Part shown: positions 1 through 7,581 of the stretch, in pieces
How the letters are laid out: every line of letters begins with the position of its first letter
Numbering within the stretch: position 1 is the first letter of the stretch
Assembly: GCF_003073475.1 (NCBI RefSeq)
Contig: NZ_CP029033.1
Span: 2,418,001-2,482,000, forward strand
DNA from: Actinobaculum sp. 313
GTDB lineage: Bacteria; Actinomycetota; Actinomycetes; Actinomycetales; Actinomycetaceae
Direction of reading: 5' to 3'
Length of the DNA: 64,000 bases
Notes under the pieces: generated by a model
What the model was told of the DNA's origin: nothing
What the model saw: the letters and a program-made list of their open reading frames with translations, nothing else
The model's database searches: none
Program-made: the position numbers and the translations under genes

Positions 1-68
1 GCTCCTTCGCCGCGGCCTGGATTGCCAAGCATCCCGACGACGTCGCCGGAATCGAGGTTCTGGAATGA
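1..68 (+). CDS. C-terminal end of an unidentified gene (partial)
   Basis: The last 21 codons of a gene that enters from the left edge, ending in ...AWIAKHPDDVAGIEVLE and a TGA at 66-68. The stop overlaps the ATG of the Sir2 gene as ATGA, so the two are probably translationally coupled in one operon. The fragment is too short to name a family. Confidence 0.6.
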   Translation, partial: SFAAAWIAKHPDDVAGIEVLE

Positions 69-910
69 TCAGCGATATCACGCAGGCGGCTCAGGCTCTC
101 GCTGCGATGATCGCTGGGAAGAAGACTGTGGCAATCACCGGAGCCGGACTCTCCACAGACTCGGGCCTACCCGATTACCGCGGCAAAGGATCAACCGAGC
201 AACCGTCAGTGTACTTTGATGACTTCGCCTCCGATCCGGTATGGCGCCGCTGGGTGTGGCAGCGCAATCAGGAGACGTGGCGCGCCGTCGACGCCCTTTC
301 CCCCACCGCCGGGCATCGCGCTCTGGCACGGCTGGAACAAGCGGGACTCGTCGTCGGCGTCGCCACGCAAAATGTGGACAACCTGCACCAGAAAGCCGGG
401 GCACGTAGAGTTGCGGAACTACATGGCTCGTTCACTCGAGTCACCTGTATTAGCTGTGGGGCCGAGTTTCCACGCGAGCGCGTCGACGTCGAGTTGCGGC
501 GCCTTAATCCCGGCCTCACGGAGGATCCCGACCCCCGCCATGCGGCAATCCTCGCCGGTGCCGACCGCGAGGCCGCGCAGGCCTCAACGTTCGTCGTTCC
601 CCCCTGCCCGCGCTGCGGCGGCATACTGAAACCAGCGGTGGTGTTCTTCGGGGAGAGTCTGCCCGGCCAGGCGATGCAAGACTCACTGGACATGGCCCGC
701 GAGGCGGATGTGGCACTCGTCGTCGGAACTTCACTTGTGGTGATGACCGGCATGTTCGTGGTACGGGAGGCACTCGCCACTGGATCAACGCTTGCGATCA
801 TTAGTCGCGGCGGCACCCAGGCCGACCCACTGGCCGACCTGCGGATCGAAGCGGGGGCTTCCGAAGTACTGCAACGCACGGCAGAGCTGTTACTCGGGAT
901 CGAGAGCTGA
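65..910 (+). CDS. Sir2-family NAD-dependent protein deacylase
   Basis: A 281-aa sirtuin, which removes acyl groups from lysine using NAD and releases nicotinamide and O-acyl-ADP-ribose. The Rossmann signature GAGLSTDSGLPDYRG lies near residues 27-41, the NAD and substrate motif QNVDNLHQKAG near 101-111, and the catalytic His is in the following ELHGS. Two Cys pairs, CISC and CPRC, fit the structural zinc site. GTSLVV near the C-terminus is the usual second NAD motif. The start overlaps the upstream stop as ATGA. Substrate and acyl specificity cannot be told from sequence. It converges on the methyltransferase gene across a short repeat array. Confidence 0.93.
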   Translation: MISDITQAAQALAAMIAGKKTVAITGAGLSTDSGLPDYRGKGSTEQPSVYFDDFASDPVWRRWVWQRNQETWRAVDALSPTAGHRALARLEQAGLVVGVATQNVDNLHQKAGARRVAELHGSFTRVTCISCGAEFPRERVDVELRRLNPGLTEDPDPRHAAILAGADREAAQASTFVVPPCPRCGGILKPAVVFFGESLPGQAMQDSLDMAREADVALVVGTSLVVMTGMFVVREALATGSTLAIISRGGTQADPLADLRIEAGASEVLQRTAELLLGIES

Positions 911-1120
911 GCATTCTCGCGACCAGGTCGTGGATTCTCGCCAGTGGTGAGCTACCGGCAGCGCCCGGGCGGGCGCGCTTCCATCACCCCTCCGATTCAT
1001 GGTGCGCATTGAACCGGGTAATCTCCACCTGCGTTATTCGTTGGCAGCTTCACGGTCTAACTGTATTGCGGCATCGCCCAACTCCCTGCCAACACCGCAT
1101 GGCGACCGACAGTGATCGGG

Positions 1121-1232
1121 ACACTCCGCGCCCTTGCTGTAACGAAACACTCCGCGTCCTTGCTGTAACGAATCTGCGGGCCCTTGCTGTAACGAAACAC
1201 TCCGCGTCCTTGCTGTAACGAATCTGCGGGCC
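1121..1232. repeat. Short tandem repeat array between convergent genes
   Basis: Four directly adjacent units of 26, 26, 24 and 26 bp (1121, 1147, 1173, 1197), each containing CCTTGCTGTAACGAA, then a partial unit. Units alternate between an ACACTCCGCG and a TCTGCGGG lead, so the array can also be read as a 50-bp period repeated twice. It lies between the 3' ends of sir2 and the spoU gene. There are no spacers, so it is not CRISPR. The rest of 911-1238 shows nothing else I can name. Confidence 0.8.
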
Positions 1233-1238
1233 TGCGCA

Positions 1239-1994
1239 CTAGCTTCGATGCTGTACCACCCACCAGTGCATGGCGATTGCGGCGGCGGCTGCCACGTTAA
1301 GCGAACGGGTGGAACCGTACTGCTTGATGCGCACGGCCTGCTCGCACACGGCCAAGAGTTCATCCGAGATCCCGGTGGATTCCTGCCCGAAGACCAACAC
1401 GCAGCGCTCCGGCAGGTGGGTTTCCTCAAGCGCGGTGGAGTTTGGCGGATTGTCGACGGCGACCAGGTGGTAGTCATTCTCCCGTGCCCACTGCGCCAGA
1501 TCGACGGGAGCGGCGTGGTGCAGGATATCGAGGTACCGATCGGTGACAAGCGCTCCGCGACGGTTCCACCGGTGGCGCCCCACGATGTGTACACCGCCCA
1601 CATTGAATGCATTACCAGAACGGACAATCGACCCGATATTGAGATCGTGTTCAAGGTTCTCGATGGCGATGTGGAGGGCGCTGCGGTCGCGGTCCAGCTC
1701 CTCGCGAATGGCCTGCACGCTCCAGTAGCGGAACCGGTCCTCGACATTGCGGCGGTCGCCATTCGCCATCAGTTCCGGGTCGAAGCGCGGATCGTCCGGC
1801 CATGGTTGCGGCAGCGGCCCGACGCCGACGTCGCGCGGCGATTCCGTCATCCGGGTGGCGGTGTTGGTACTGTCCATGGCTGCTACCGCACCATCGATAC
1901 CCGCTGCGTCTTCTACCGCCGGCAATGCTTCTTCTATCTCTGGCAATGCTTCGCTTCCACCATGTTGTTCGGGCGAACTGCTGCGGTTCTTCAT
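1239..1994 (-). CDS. SpoU/TrmH-family RNA 2'-O-methyltransferase
   Basis: A 251-aa SPOUT methyltransferase that would transfer a methyl group from S-adenosylmethionine to a ribose 2'-OH in tRNA or rRNA. The three SpoU motifs are present: NIGSIVRSGNAF, VFGQESTGIS, and STRSLNVAAAAAIA close to the C-terminus, which form the knotted cofactor site. The first ~95 residues are acidic and low in order and precede the catalytic domain. I chose the ATG at 1994 because it follows an AGGG ribosome site and lies 10 bp after the pyrE stop; a longer open frame upstream only overlaps pyrE. The RNA target is not predictable. It is probably co-transcribed with pyrE. Confidence 0.88.
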   Translation of the reverse strand: MKNRSSSPEQHGGSEALPEIEEALPAVEDAAGIDGAVAAMDSTNTATRMTESPRDVGVGPLPQPWPDDPRFDPELMANGDRRNVEDRFRYWSVQAIREELDRDRSALHIAIENLEHDLNIGSIVRSGNAFNVGGVHIVGRHRWNRRGALVTDRYLDILHHAAPVDLAQWARENDYHLVAVDNPPNSTALEETHLPERCVLVFGQESTGISDELLAVCEQAVRIKQYGSTRSLNVAAAAAIAMHWWVVQHRS

Positions 1995-2004
1995 AAGGCC
2001 CTGC

Positions 2005-2577
2005 TTATGCCTGCGGGTCAAGCCCGAGGTCGGCGAGATTGAGAGCGGCAAGATATGGCACACCTTCAGCTTCGATTCGCTCTTTAGCGCCGGTTGCCCG
2101 ATCCACGACGACGGCGACGGCCAGCACGTTCGCCCCGGCAGCGCGAGCGGCGTGCAGGGCATGTATGGGAGAACTGCCGGTAGTGGACGTGTCTTCAAGA
2201 ATGACGACGTTGCGCCCGGCAATATCCGGCCCTTCAATTTGCCGCTGCATCCCGTGGTCTTTTGCCTCTTTACGCACGACGAAGGCGTCTAGGTCCAGCC
2301 CGCGTGCGGCGGCCGCGTGCATGATGGCGATAGCCACCGGATCGGCACCCATGGTCAATCCGCCGACGGCGTCCACCTCGCCAGGGCCAAAACCGGCTTC
2401 TTCCAACATGTCGAGCATGACATGCCCGATCAGCGGACCCGCCTCATGATGCAGCGTGGCACGCCGCATGTCGACGTAGTAGGTGGAGGTGCGACCGGAG
2501 GCAAGCGTGAACGTGCCGTGTTGGATCGCGAGGGCCTGAACTAGCTCAACAAGTCTGTTGTGATGCGAATCATTCAC
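2005..2577 (-). CDS. pyrE: Orotate phosphoribosyltransferase
   Basis: A 190-aa PyrE that converts orotate and PRPP to orotidine 5'-monophosphate in de novo pyrimidine synthesis. The PRPP-binding loop is VVILEDTSTTGSSPIHA (residues about 122-138), with the Asp-rather-than-second-Glu core seen in this group. FTLASGRTSTYYVDMR near the N-terminus and GGLTMGADPVA are typical OPRT segments, and the flexible-loop lysines appear in RKEAKDHG. Length is normal. It is the first gene of a minus-strand pair with the SpoU methyltransferase. The 121 bp up to the divergent 484-aa gene should hold its promoter. Confidence 0.93.
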   Translation of the reverse strand: MNDSHHNRLVELVQALAIQHGTFTLASGRTSTYYVDMRRATLHHEAGPLIGHVMLDMLEEAGFGPGEVDAVGGLTMGADPVAIAIMHAAAARGLDLDAFVVRKEAKDHGMQRQIEGPDIAGRNVVILEDTSTTGSSPIHALHAARAAGANVLAVAVVVDRATGAKERIEAEGVPYLAALNLADLGLDPQA

Positions 2578-2698
2578 AGGTCAAGCTTAGCGGGTGCTGG
2601 ACGCTGACCAGGCAAGACGTTGCCGTAGCGGTCACGCGCCGCTGGAATTCCTGTGAACAAGCCCCCAAAGAGTCCGAGTACGTAGTAGCATCACACGC

Positions 2699-4153
2699 AT
2701 GACACACCAGTTCTACTCACAGTTGGATACGCTCATCGGGCAGCTCAAGCGCTCTGCGATTGATGCCTATATGGTGTGGACTGTACAAGGTGGAGGTCAC
2801 TTTTCACTCAACCCTAGTTCGTCAGAATACATAATGTATGAGAACCGTGGGGTAAATTACTTCGTGACACGACCCAACGAGCACGGGGACGGAGGAGGTA
2901 CGCTATCCAGCGAGGATCACCGTAATTTCATCCGTGGCGAGTACAACGAAGATCCGGCCAATTTCTGGTCTGACCCCGATCAGTTCGGCCGGGCGTTTGA
3001 CGAGGTTCGAGCGACGATTGATTCGATCCTCGAACCATGGACCGATCTGCCATCGCTTGACGGGTTTGACGTGCAACTTGAATACTGCCGCAAGTTGATG
3101 GGGATGCTTGCCAGCTCGGGTAGTACTAGCAAAGGAAACCTCGTGCCCGGTGGCTTAATCACGGACGATATCGATGCCATCGAGCGCAAGATCGAGAACA
3201 TGTCCGGCGGTGCCATCGGGGCCTTTAAACAGAAGTTCGTTGACAAACTCGGCTCAACCGTCGGTAACCTACACGCAGTCGCCACTATTCTTGGCGCAGC
3301 CATGGCCTCCGAACGCGAGGTGATTTCACAGACCCGAACTGCTGTTGCTGACAATGTCGCTTACGCTACGGAGACATTCGACATGATTGCGCAATGTCAA
3401 ACGGCGCAAGACAACATCACTTTGAAGATCGCCGCAGGAGCTGCAAAAGCAGCAGCACTCTTCCTGTCCGGTGGAGTTGCCACAGCCGCAGAATTATCCG
3501 CAATTGGACTAGCCACCGTCTCCGAAATCCCCGAGAAAGAGTACAAGTTGCCAGAAGGAGTCAGAACCTACGAGGAAGGTATAACATGGGTTAAGAGCCT
3601 TTTTACCTCTATCAACAACGATGTTCTACGTGGAGAACAAGCAATCGCCACCAGCCTCACGAAGAACATGGAACAGATGCATACCGATCATGGCAACTAT
3701 GATTTAACTATGCCACCGATTTCCACCGTTGACGGCATCAATATCGAGAAAGAAGCCGTAGTCGATGTCGGACTCATCAACGAGATCATTACGACAAATA
3801 TGCCAACAATGGCCGACAATCTCCGGGATGCCTCATCGAAGGCGTTCCTCATCATTATGTCCTCCGTAGCCATTCGGGATCCCAATGTCGGTTTGGGCCT
3901 GGCTGGCCCCAATCACGAGTTCGACGATCTCAGTTATACGCTCCGGCAGCTTCTCTCCGACCTCGCGGCAGAGGTTCAACTTGGCAAGATCAATCTTGAG
4001 AAAGTGATGAATCTTATCTTAGAAACGGACAACGCCAGCAGCGACAGCCTTAAGGAAGTCGTGGATCAGATCGAAAACCGTACCTTTGACCCCTGGGACA
4101 CATCCCGCTCAAAGCTATTCCCTCCACGCCCCGGCCAGGATGAAGCACTCTGA
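2699..4153 (+). CDS. Unrecognised 484-aa protein heading a cluster of small membrane proteins
   Basis: I do not recognise this family. The protein has no signal peptide and is mostly predicted helix. A WSDPDQFGRAFDEVRATIDSI segment (near residues 91-110) and the regularly spaced helices at 130-235 recall the elongated N-terminal modules of type VII substrates, but there is no clean WXG motif. Residues ~239-278 form a Gly/Ala-rich hydrophobic stretch (IAAGAAKAAALFLSGGVATAA) that could insert into a membrane. A second hydrophobic patch lies near 385-400. The stop at 4153 is 13 bp before the first of six small membrane protein genes, so they probably form one operon. An inferred possibility is a membrane-acting T7 effector with immunity proteins; an envelope complex is equally open. 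Confidence 0.7.
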   Translation: MTHQFYSQLDTLIGQLKRSAIDAYMVWTVQGGGHFSLNPSSSEYIMYENRGVNYFVTRPNEHGDGGGTLSSEDHRNFIRGEYNEDPANFWSDPDQFGRAFDEVRATIDSILEPWTDLPSLDGFDVQLEYCRKLMGMLASSGSTSKGNLVPGGLITDDIDAIERKIENMSGGAIGAFKQKFVDKLGSTVGNLHAVATILGAAMASEREVISQTRTAVADNVAYATETFDMIAQCQTAQDNITLKIAAGAAKAAALFLSGGVATAAELSAIGLATVSEIPEKEYKLPEGVRTYEEGITWVKSLFTSINNDVLRGEQAIATSLTKNMEQMHTDHGNYDLTMPPISTVDGINIEKEAVVDVGLINEIITTNMPTMADNLRDASSKAFLIIMSSVAIRDPNVGLGLAGPNHEFDDLSYTLRQLLSDLAAEVQLGKINLEKVMNLILETDNASSDSLKEVVDQIENRTFDPWDTSRSKLFPPRPGQDEAL

Positions 4154-4166
4154 GGAGCAGATATCA

Positions 4167-4595
4167 GTGAAAAAACGACGTTTCTACACCACCCGCGCCT
4201 TCTTCGCCGTCATTGCGATTGCCTACATCGGCTGGCTACTTCTCGACAATCCGAGCTTTCAGGATCCGCGCACCCGAACAAAAATCGCCTGCGCTGCAAT
4301 TGCTGCACCGATTTACGAAACCCGCACCGGAGGCCTAGCCACCCCTGATGACGAAGCCTATGCAGCACGCAGTGAGTACCTCGACTCACCACTTCGCTAC
4401 TACCCAAACGACATCGACATCGCCTGGGCCCAAGGCTGCGAAGTCGCTCGTATGAGCCGACAAACACATATCATCCTCGCCTCCCTACTCGCCACCATCA
4501 TCTTCTTTTCCATCCCGCCGAGACAAAAGGGCAACACAGGCAATCGAGACCAAGGAGAAACCGTCGATAGCGAGCAGCCGTCACAGGACACCTAA
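4167..4595 (+). CDS. Small two-TM protein, paralog type A, copy 1
   Basis: A 142-aa predicted membrane protein with no known family that I can name. Layout: short basic N-terminus (KKRRFYTTR), TM helix FFAVIAIAYIGWLLL, the motif NPSFQD, a first Cys in KIACAA, an outer loop of about 60 residues, the motif WAQGCEVARMSR with the second Cys, TM helix IILASLLATIIFFSIP, then a hydrophilic tail. The two Cys lie on the presumed outer side and could form a disulfide. I chose GTG at 4167 because it follows GAGGAG at 4152-4157 and matches the ATG start of copy 2 at 5698. Its 3' half is identical in DNA to copy 2. Confidence 0.75.
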   Translation: MKKRRFYTTRAFFAVIAIAYIGWLLLDNPSFQDPRTRTKIACAAIAAPIYETRTGGLATPDDEAYAARSEYLDSPLRYYPNDIDIAWAQGCEVARMSRQTHIILASLLATIIFFSIPPRQKGNTGNRDQGETVDSEQPSQDT

Positions 4596-4742
4596 CCCGC
4601 AACAAGTTGTAGCAACTTCCTTCACGACAGACGCACAACCACTCCACTGAAAAGGAGCCATGCGACCACAAGTCTCTTTCAACGGGCGTGTTGTCCGTAT
4701 TGCTGTGATAGTAATCGCGCTGTTTATCCTGGGATGGTTGGC
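4423..4742. repeat. 320-bp direct repeat, unit 1
   Basis: Identical by eye to 5966-6285 (offset 1543 bp). It covers the 3' end of gene A, the A-B gap with its hairpin, and the 5' end of gene B. Flanking sequence diverges abruptly on both sides, which points to recent local gene conversion rather than a young duplication of the whole triplet. Confidence 0.85.
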
Positions 4743-5109
4743 CCTGACCAAACCAAGCTTCCGTGACGGCGACCTCAACATGGCCGTGCACTGCGCCCCG
4801 ATTATCGCCCCGACCTTCGGCGCAGTACCAGACACCGCACAACCCGAGGAGCAAACCCTCGCTGCCTTCGATAACTACGCCAACGAGATGAAACTTGACG
4901 AGGCCGAGCGAAGATCCTTCACCAGGACCTGGAGAACCAGCTGTCATACGGCGCGTATGGACCGGCGGATCGAAATACTCTTCCTTAGCGCTGCAAGCCT
5001 TATCGTTATCTTCTCCATCCCCTTCCGTGACCGAATAACAGTCAACCTGCCCCACCGAAAATCACAACCTACACGCCAGGCAACCCCAGGCTGGAGGCAC
5101 CATGTCTAA
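4660..5109 (+). CDS. Small two-TM protein, paralog type B, copy 1
   Basis: A 149-aa relative of the preceding protein with the same plan: TM helix IAVIVIALFILGWLAL, KPSFRD, first Cys in AVHCAPIIAPTFGA, an acidic outer loop, W-x3-C-x2-AR-x2-R (WRTSCHTARMDRR), TM helix with FSIPFRD, and a basic tail. AAAAGGAG just before the ATG is a good ribosome site. The 64-bp gap after gene A contains a small hairpin (AAGTTG/CAACTT, 4604-4618). The 3' end overlaps gene C by 8 nt in ATGTCTAA style, so B and C are likely translationally coupled. Function unknown. Confidence 0.75.
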   Translation: MRPQVSFNGRVVRIAVIVIALFILGWLALTKPSFRDGDLNMAVHCAPIIAPTFGAVPDTAQPEEQTLAAFDNYANEMKLDEAERRSFTRTWRTSCHTARMDRRIEILFLSAASLIVIFSIPFRDRITVNLPHRKSQPTRQATPGWRHHV

Positions 5110-5701
5110 CCCACACACCACGGAACCGTCCCCTACCAACACCTCGACGAGCGATACCCGTTACCACATCACCGCCACCTTTATCCGCTTCCTCGTCCTC
5201 TTCATCGCTACCTACGGCATCTGCTGGCTCGCGGTACACGAGCCCGCCTTCCACGACAAGGCCTACACCGGAGCCACCGTGCATTGCACCCCAGTCTTGA
5301 AGGCAGGATTCGGCCCCACGAATGCGGGCGTTTGGAGGCATGATATTGACTCCTCCAATGCCCGTAGTAACTACCTCGATGCACAGCCGGACGATGAGTA
5401 CACAGCCATGCGCGGTAGGCTCAATGCAGCTTGGCGTGACGGTTGCATCGCGGCGCGTGAGAATCGGGAAGCGCTGATTGTTGCTCTCACGGCCGCTACT
5501 CTCGGAGTTTTCTTCGCGATCCCGAAGAAAGCCCGTATCCCGCTGCCGATTCAAAGACATCCCGCCTTGGAAGACGACACCGTGGCACTACGGCACGGCA
5601 ACGCATCCACACACAGCGAGCCATCAACTAAAGCCGACCCCGCCCGGTTCGCACCCAAACCAAGTAACACGGCAACCACGGAGAGCGACACCATGCCATG
5701 A
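5102..5701 (+). CDS. Small two-TM protein, paralog type C, copy 1
   Basis: A 199-aa member of the same paralog set. It has a Thr/Pro-rich cytoplasmic leader, TM helix FIRFLVLFIATYGICWLAV, EPAFHD, first Cys in TVHCTPVLKAGFGP, outer loop, W-x3-C-x2-AR (WRDGCIAARENR), a second TM ending FFAIPKKAR, and a longer charged C-terminal tail than types A and B. AGGC plus overlap with the gene B stop sets the start. Its own stop overlaps the ATG of A copy 2 (5698), so the second triplet continues the operon. Function unknown. Confidence 0.75.
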   Translation: MSNPHTTEPSPTNTSTSDTRYHITATFIRFLVLFIATYGICWLAVHEPAFHDKAYTGATVHCTPVLKAGFGPTNAGVWRHDIDSSNARSNYLDAQPDDEYTAMRGRLNAAWRDGCIAARENREALIVALTAATLGVFFAIPKKARIPLPIQRHPALEDDTVALRHGNASTHSEPSTKADPARFAPKPSNTATTESDTMP

Positions 5702-6138
5702 AAAAGCGACGTTTCTACACCACACGGGCCTTCTTCGCCGTCGTAGCCCTTTTGTATATCATCTGGTTCCTCTTCAGCAATCCCAGCTTCTACGACTACT
5801 ACGCCGAAGTAAAGGTCCAATGTGTCTCCGTCGTTTCCCCCGGATACGGCCAACGTTCAGGTGAGATTGTGGAATTTGACAACGATTCGGTTAGCGCTTA
5901 CAACCAGTACCTAGAATCGCAGAGGGACGGAAATCGGACGATCAACAACGTTGACCTCAAACAGACCTGGGCCCAAGGCTGCGAAGTCGCTCGTATGAGC
6001 CGACAAACACATATCATCCTCGCCTCCCTACTCGCCACCATCATCTTCTTTTCCATCCCGCCGAGACAAAAGGGCAACACAGGCAATCGAGACCAAGGAG
6101 AAACCGTCGATAGCGAGCAGCCGTCACAGGACACCTAA
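5698..6138 (+). CDS. Small two-TM protein, paralog type A, copy 2
   Basis: A 146-aa copy of type A that opens with KKRRFYTTRAFFAVV, as in copy 1. The outer loop (about residues 38-85) has diverged strongly between copies, whereas from the second Cys motif WAQGCEVARMSR to the stop the two are identical at DNA level. Both Cys are kept (VQCVSVVSPGYG and GCEVAR). Variable loop with fixed membrane parts is the pattern expected for a specificity-bearing exposed segment, though that is inference. The start overlaps the stop of C copy 1. Confidence 0.75.
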   Translation: MKKRRFYTTRAFFAVVALLYIIWFLFSNPSFYDYYAEVKVQCVSVVSPGYGQRSGEIVEFDNDSVSAYNQYLESQRDGNRTINNVDLKQTWAQGCEVARMSRQTHIILASLLATIIFFSIPPRQKGNTGNRDQGETVDSEQPSQDT

Positions 6139-6285
6139 CCCGCAACAAGTTGTAGCAACTTCCTTCACGACAGACGCACAACCACTCCACTGAAAAGGAG
6201 CCATGCGACCACAAGTCTCTTTCAACGGGCGTGTTGTCCGTATTGCTGTGATAGTAATCGCGCTGTTTATCCTGGGATGGTTGGC
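5966..6285. repeat. 320-bp direct repeat, unit 2
   Basis: Second unit of the direct repeat, matching 4423-4742 without mismatch by eye. The first mismatches outside it are at 4743/6286 on the right and 4422/5965 on the left. Confidence 0.85.
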
Positions 6286-6649
6286 TCTAACCAAGCCAAG
6301 CTTCCGTGACAGCAATATTGGGCGTGTGCATTGCGCTCCGATCATCTATCCAACATTCGGCGCAGTGCCAGGCAACGTGGTCCAGCCCGACGAACAAACC
6401 CTCACCGCCTTCGATGAGTACGCCGACGATATGAGCTATGGCGACGACATACAAAAAATGCTAAAGGCATCTTGGCCCACGGCCTGTCATGTCGCGCGCA
6501 TGGACAGGCGGATCGACATCCTCTTCACCGGCGCCGCCTCACTCGTCGTTGCTCTCTCCATTCCTTTCACGCGATGCGTCACCATCACACTGCCACGTCG
6601 AAAACCTCGCCCCACACGCACCACTCCGGAATGGAGGCATCATGTCTGA
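6203..6649 (+). CDS. Small two-TM protein, paralog type B, copy 2
   Basis: A 148-aa copy of type B. The first 27 codons are identical in DNA to copy 1 and then the sequence diverges through the outer loop (GRVHCAPIIYPTFGAVPGN onward) while keeping W-x3-C-x2-AR-x2-R and the final TM (ALSIPFTR). The same hairpin-bearing 64-bp leader and AAAAGGAG ribosome site precede it. It overlaps C copy 2 by 8 nt, as in the first triplet. Function unknown. Confidence 0.75.
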   Translation: MRPQVSFNGRVVRIAVIVIALFILGWLALTKPSFRDSNIGRVHCAPIIYPTFGAVPGNVVQPDEQTLTAFDEYADDMSYGDDIQKMLKASWPTACHVARMDRRIDILFTGAASLVVALSIPFTRCVTITLPRRKPRPTRTTPEWRHHV

Positions 6650-7289
6650 ACCACAAACTCCAACACAGACATCGGCACTATCTGACCCAGCAATGAATGA
6701 CACCCGCTACCATATCACCGGCACATTCATCCGCTTCCTCTTCCTCTTCATCGCCACCTATGGCATCGCCTGGCTCGCACTACACGAACCCACCTTCCAC
6801 GACGACACCTACACCGACGCCACCGTCCACTGCGTCCCTGTTTTCAAACCGGGATTCGGCAGCTCCCCAAACGCCGTTCTGAGATTCACCAGCGAGGCAG
6901 GCAACGCCCGCCAGGACTATCTTGATGCACAACCCGACGAACTCTATAGCGAGGCAGATGGGATGATTGATGCTGCGTGGGTTAACGGTTGCATAGCAGC
7001 ACGGGACGCTCGCGAGTCACTCGTCGTCTCCCTGACTTTCGTCGCCTGCGGCATCTTCTTCGCCATCCCGAAGAAACTTCGCATCCCGCTGCCGATCCAG
7101 AAGCAATCCGACTCGGATGACGACCAACCCACGACGCAACAAACCGGAACGGCTCCCTCTCCCCTCATGAAACCGGTAGCTGCAGCAGGCAACACCGATC
7201 CCACCCGGTTTGCACCAAAAGAAACCACCACACCCACCACAACCCGAACGATCGAAGAGCCTGCGCAACAACCAAGTGGCAACAACTGA
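6642..7289 (+). CDS. Small two-TM protein, paralog type C, copy 2
   Basis: A 215-aa copy of type C. I chose the ATG at 6642, which overlaps the stop of B copy 2 as in the first triplet (5102); an open frame extends further upstream only through gene B. It keeps the TM FIRFLFLFIATYGIAWLAL, EPTFHD, TVHCVPVFKPGFG, WVNGCIAARDAR, and the second TM ending FFAIPKKLR. The hydrophilic tail is longer than in copy 1 and Thr/Pro-rich. This is the last gene before the TPP riboswitch. Function unknown. Confidence 0.75.
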   Translation: MSEPQTPTQTSALSDPAMNDTRYHITGTFIRFLFLFIATYGIAWLALHEPTFHDDTYTDATVHCVPVFKPGFGSSPNAVLRFTSEAGNARQDYLDAQPDELYSEADGMIDAAWVNGCIAARDARESLVVSLTFVACGIFFAIPKKLRIPLPIQKQSDSDDDQPTTQQTGTAPSPLMKPVAAAGNTDPTRFAPKETTTPTTTRTIEEPAQQPSGNN

Positions 7290-7437
7290 GAAGTGCGGGT
7301 CATCATCCGGATCCCGGGTCATCATCGGAATCCCCAGCATCGCGAACAATAAGGGGCAGTCGCTCCCCGAGGCGATACTAGGCGACAGATGGGCGGTGTA
7401 GTCGCCTGGGATCTCTAGTCGTGGTAAGGTCGAAGAC

Positions 7438-7523
7438 GCACGGGAGCCCAGATCGGGCTGAGAGGGAGCACTGCTCCGACCGTTGAACCTGATCCGGGTA
7501 ATGCCGGTGGAGGAAGCGATCTC
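7438..7523 (+). promoter_or_regulatory. TPP (thiamine pyrophosphate) riboswitch
   Basis: The conserved THI-box core is clear: GGGCTGAGAGGG at about 7455-7466 and GAACCTGATCCGGGTAATGC at 7484-7503, followed by CGG-TGGAGGAAGCG, with pairing arms in the expected order. It precedes ykoFEDC, a known TPP-controlled thiamine transport operon. The exact P1 ends are approximate. Binding of TPP is expected to reduce expression. Confidence 0.93.
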
Positions 7524-7550
7524 AGGGGACGCGCCATAGGGGGTGCATCC

Positions 7551-7574
7551 TTCTCCCGGATATAGAAGGGAGAA
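7551..7574 (+). promoter_or_regulatory. Hairpin enclosing the ykoF ribosome site
   Basis: TTCTCCC (7551-7557) pairs with GGGAGAA (7568-7574), and the second arm contains the GGGAG ribosome site just before the ATG at 7582. This looks like the expression platform of the TPP riboswitch, acting on translation by hiding the ribosome site. There is no U-tract that would suggest transcription termination. Confidence 0.65.
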
Positions 7575-7581
7575 TTCCCTG

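Noticed and set aside
1121-1232. Possible CRISPR array
   Set aside because: Units are directly adjacent with no unique spacers and no cas genes are near.
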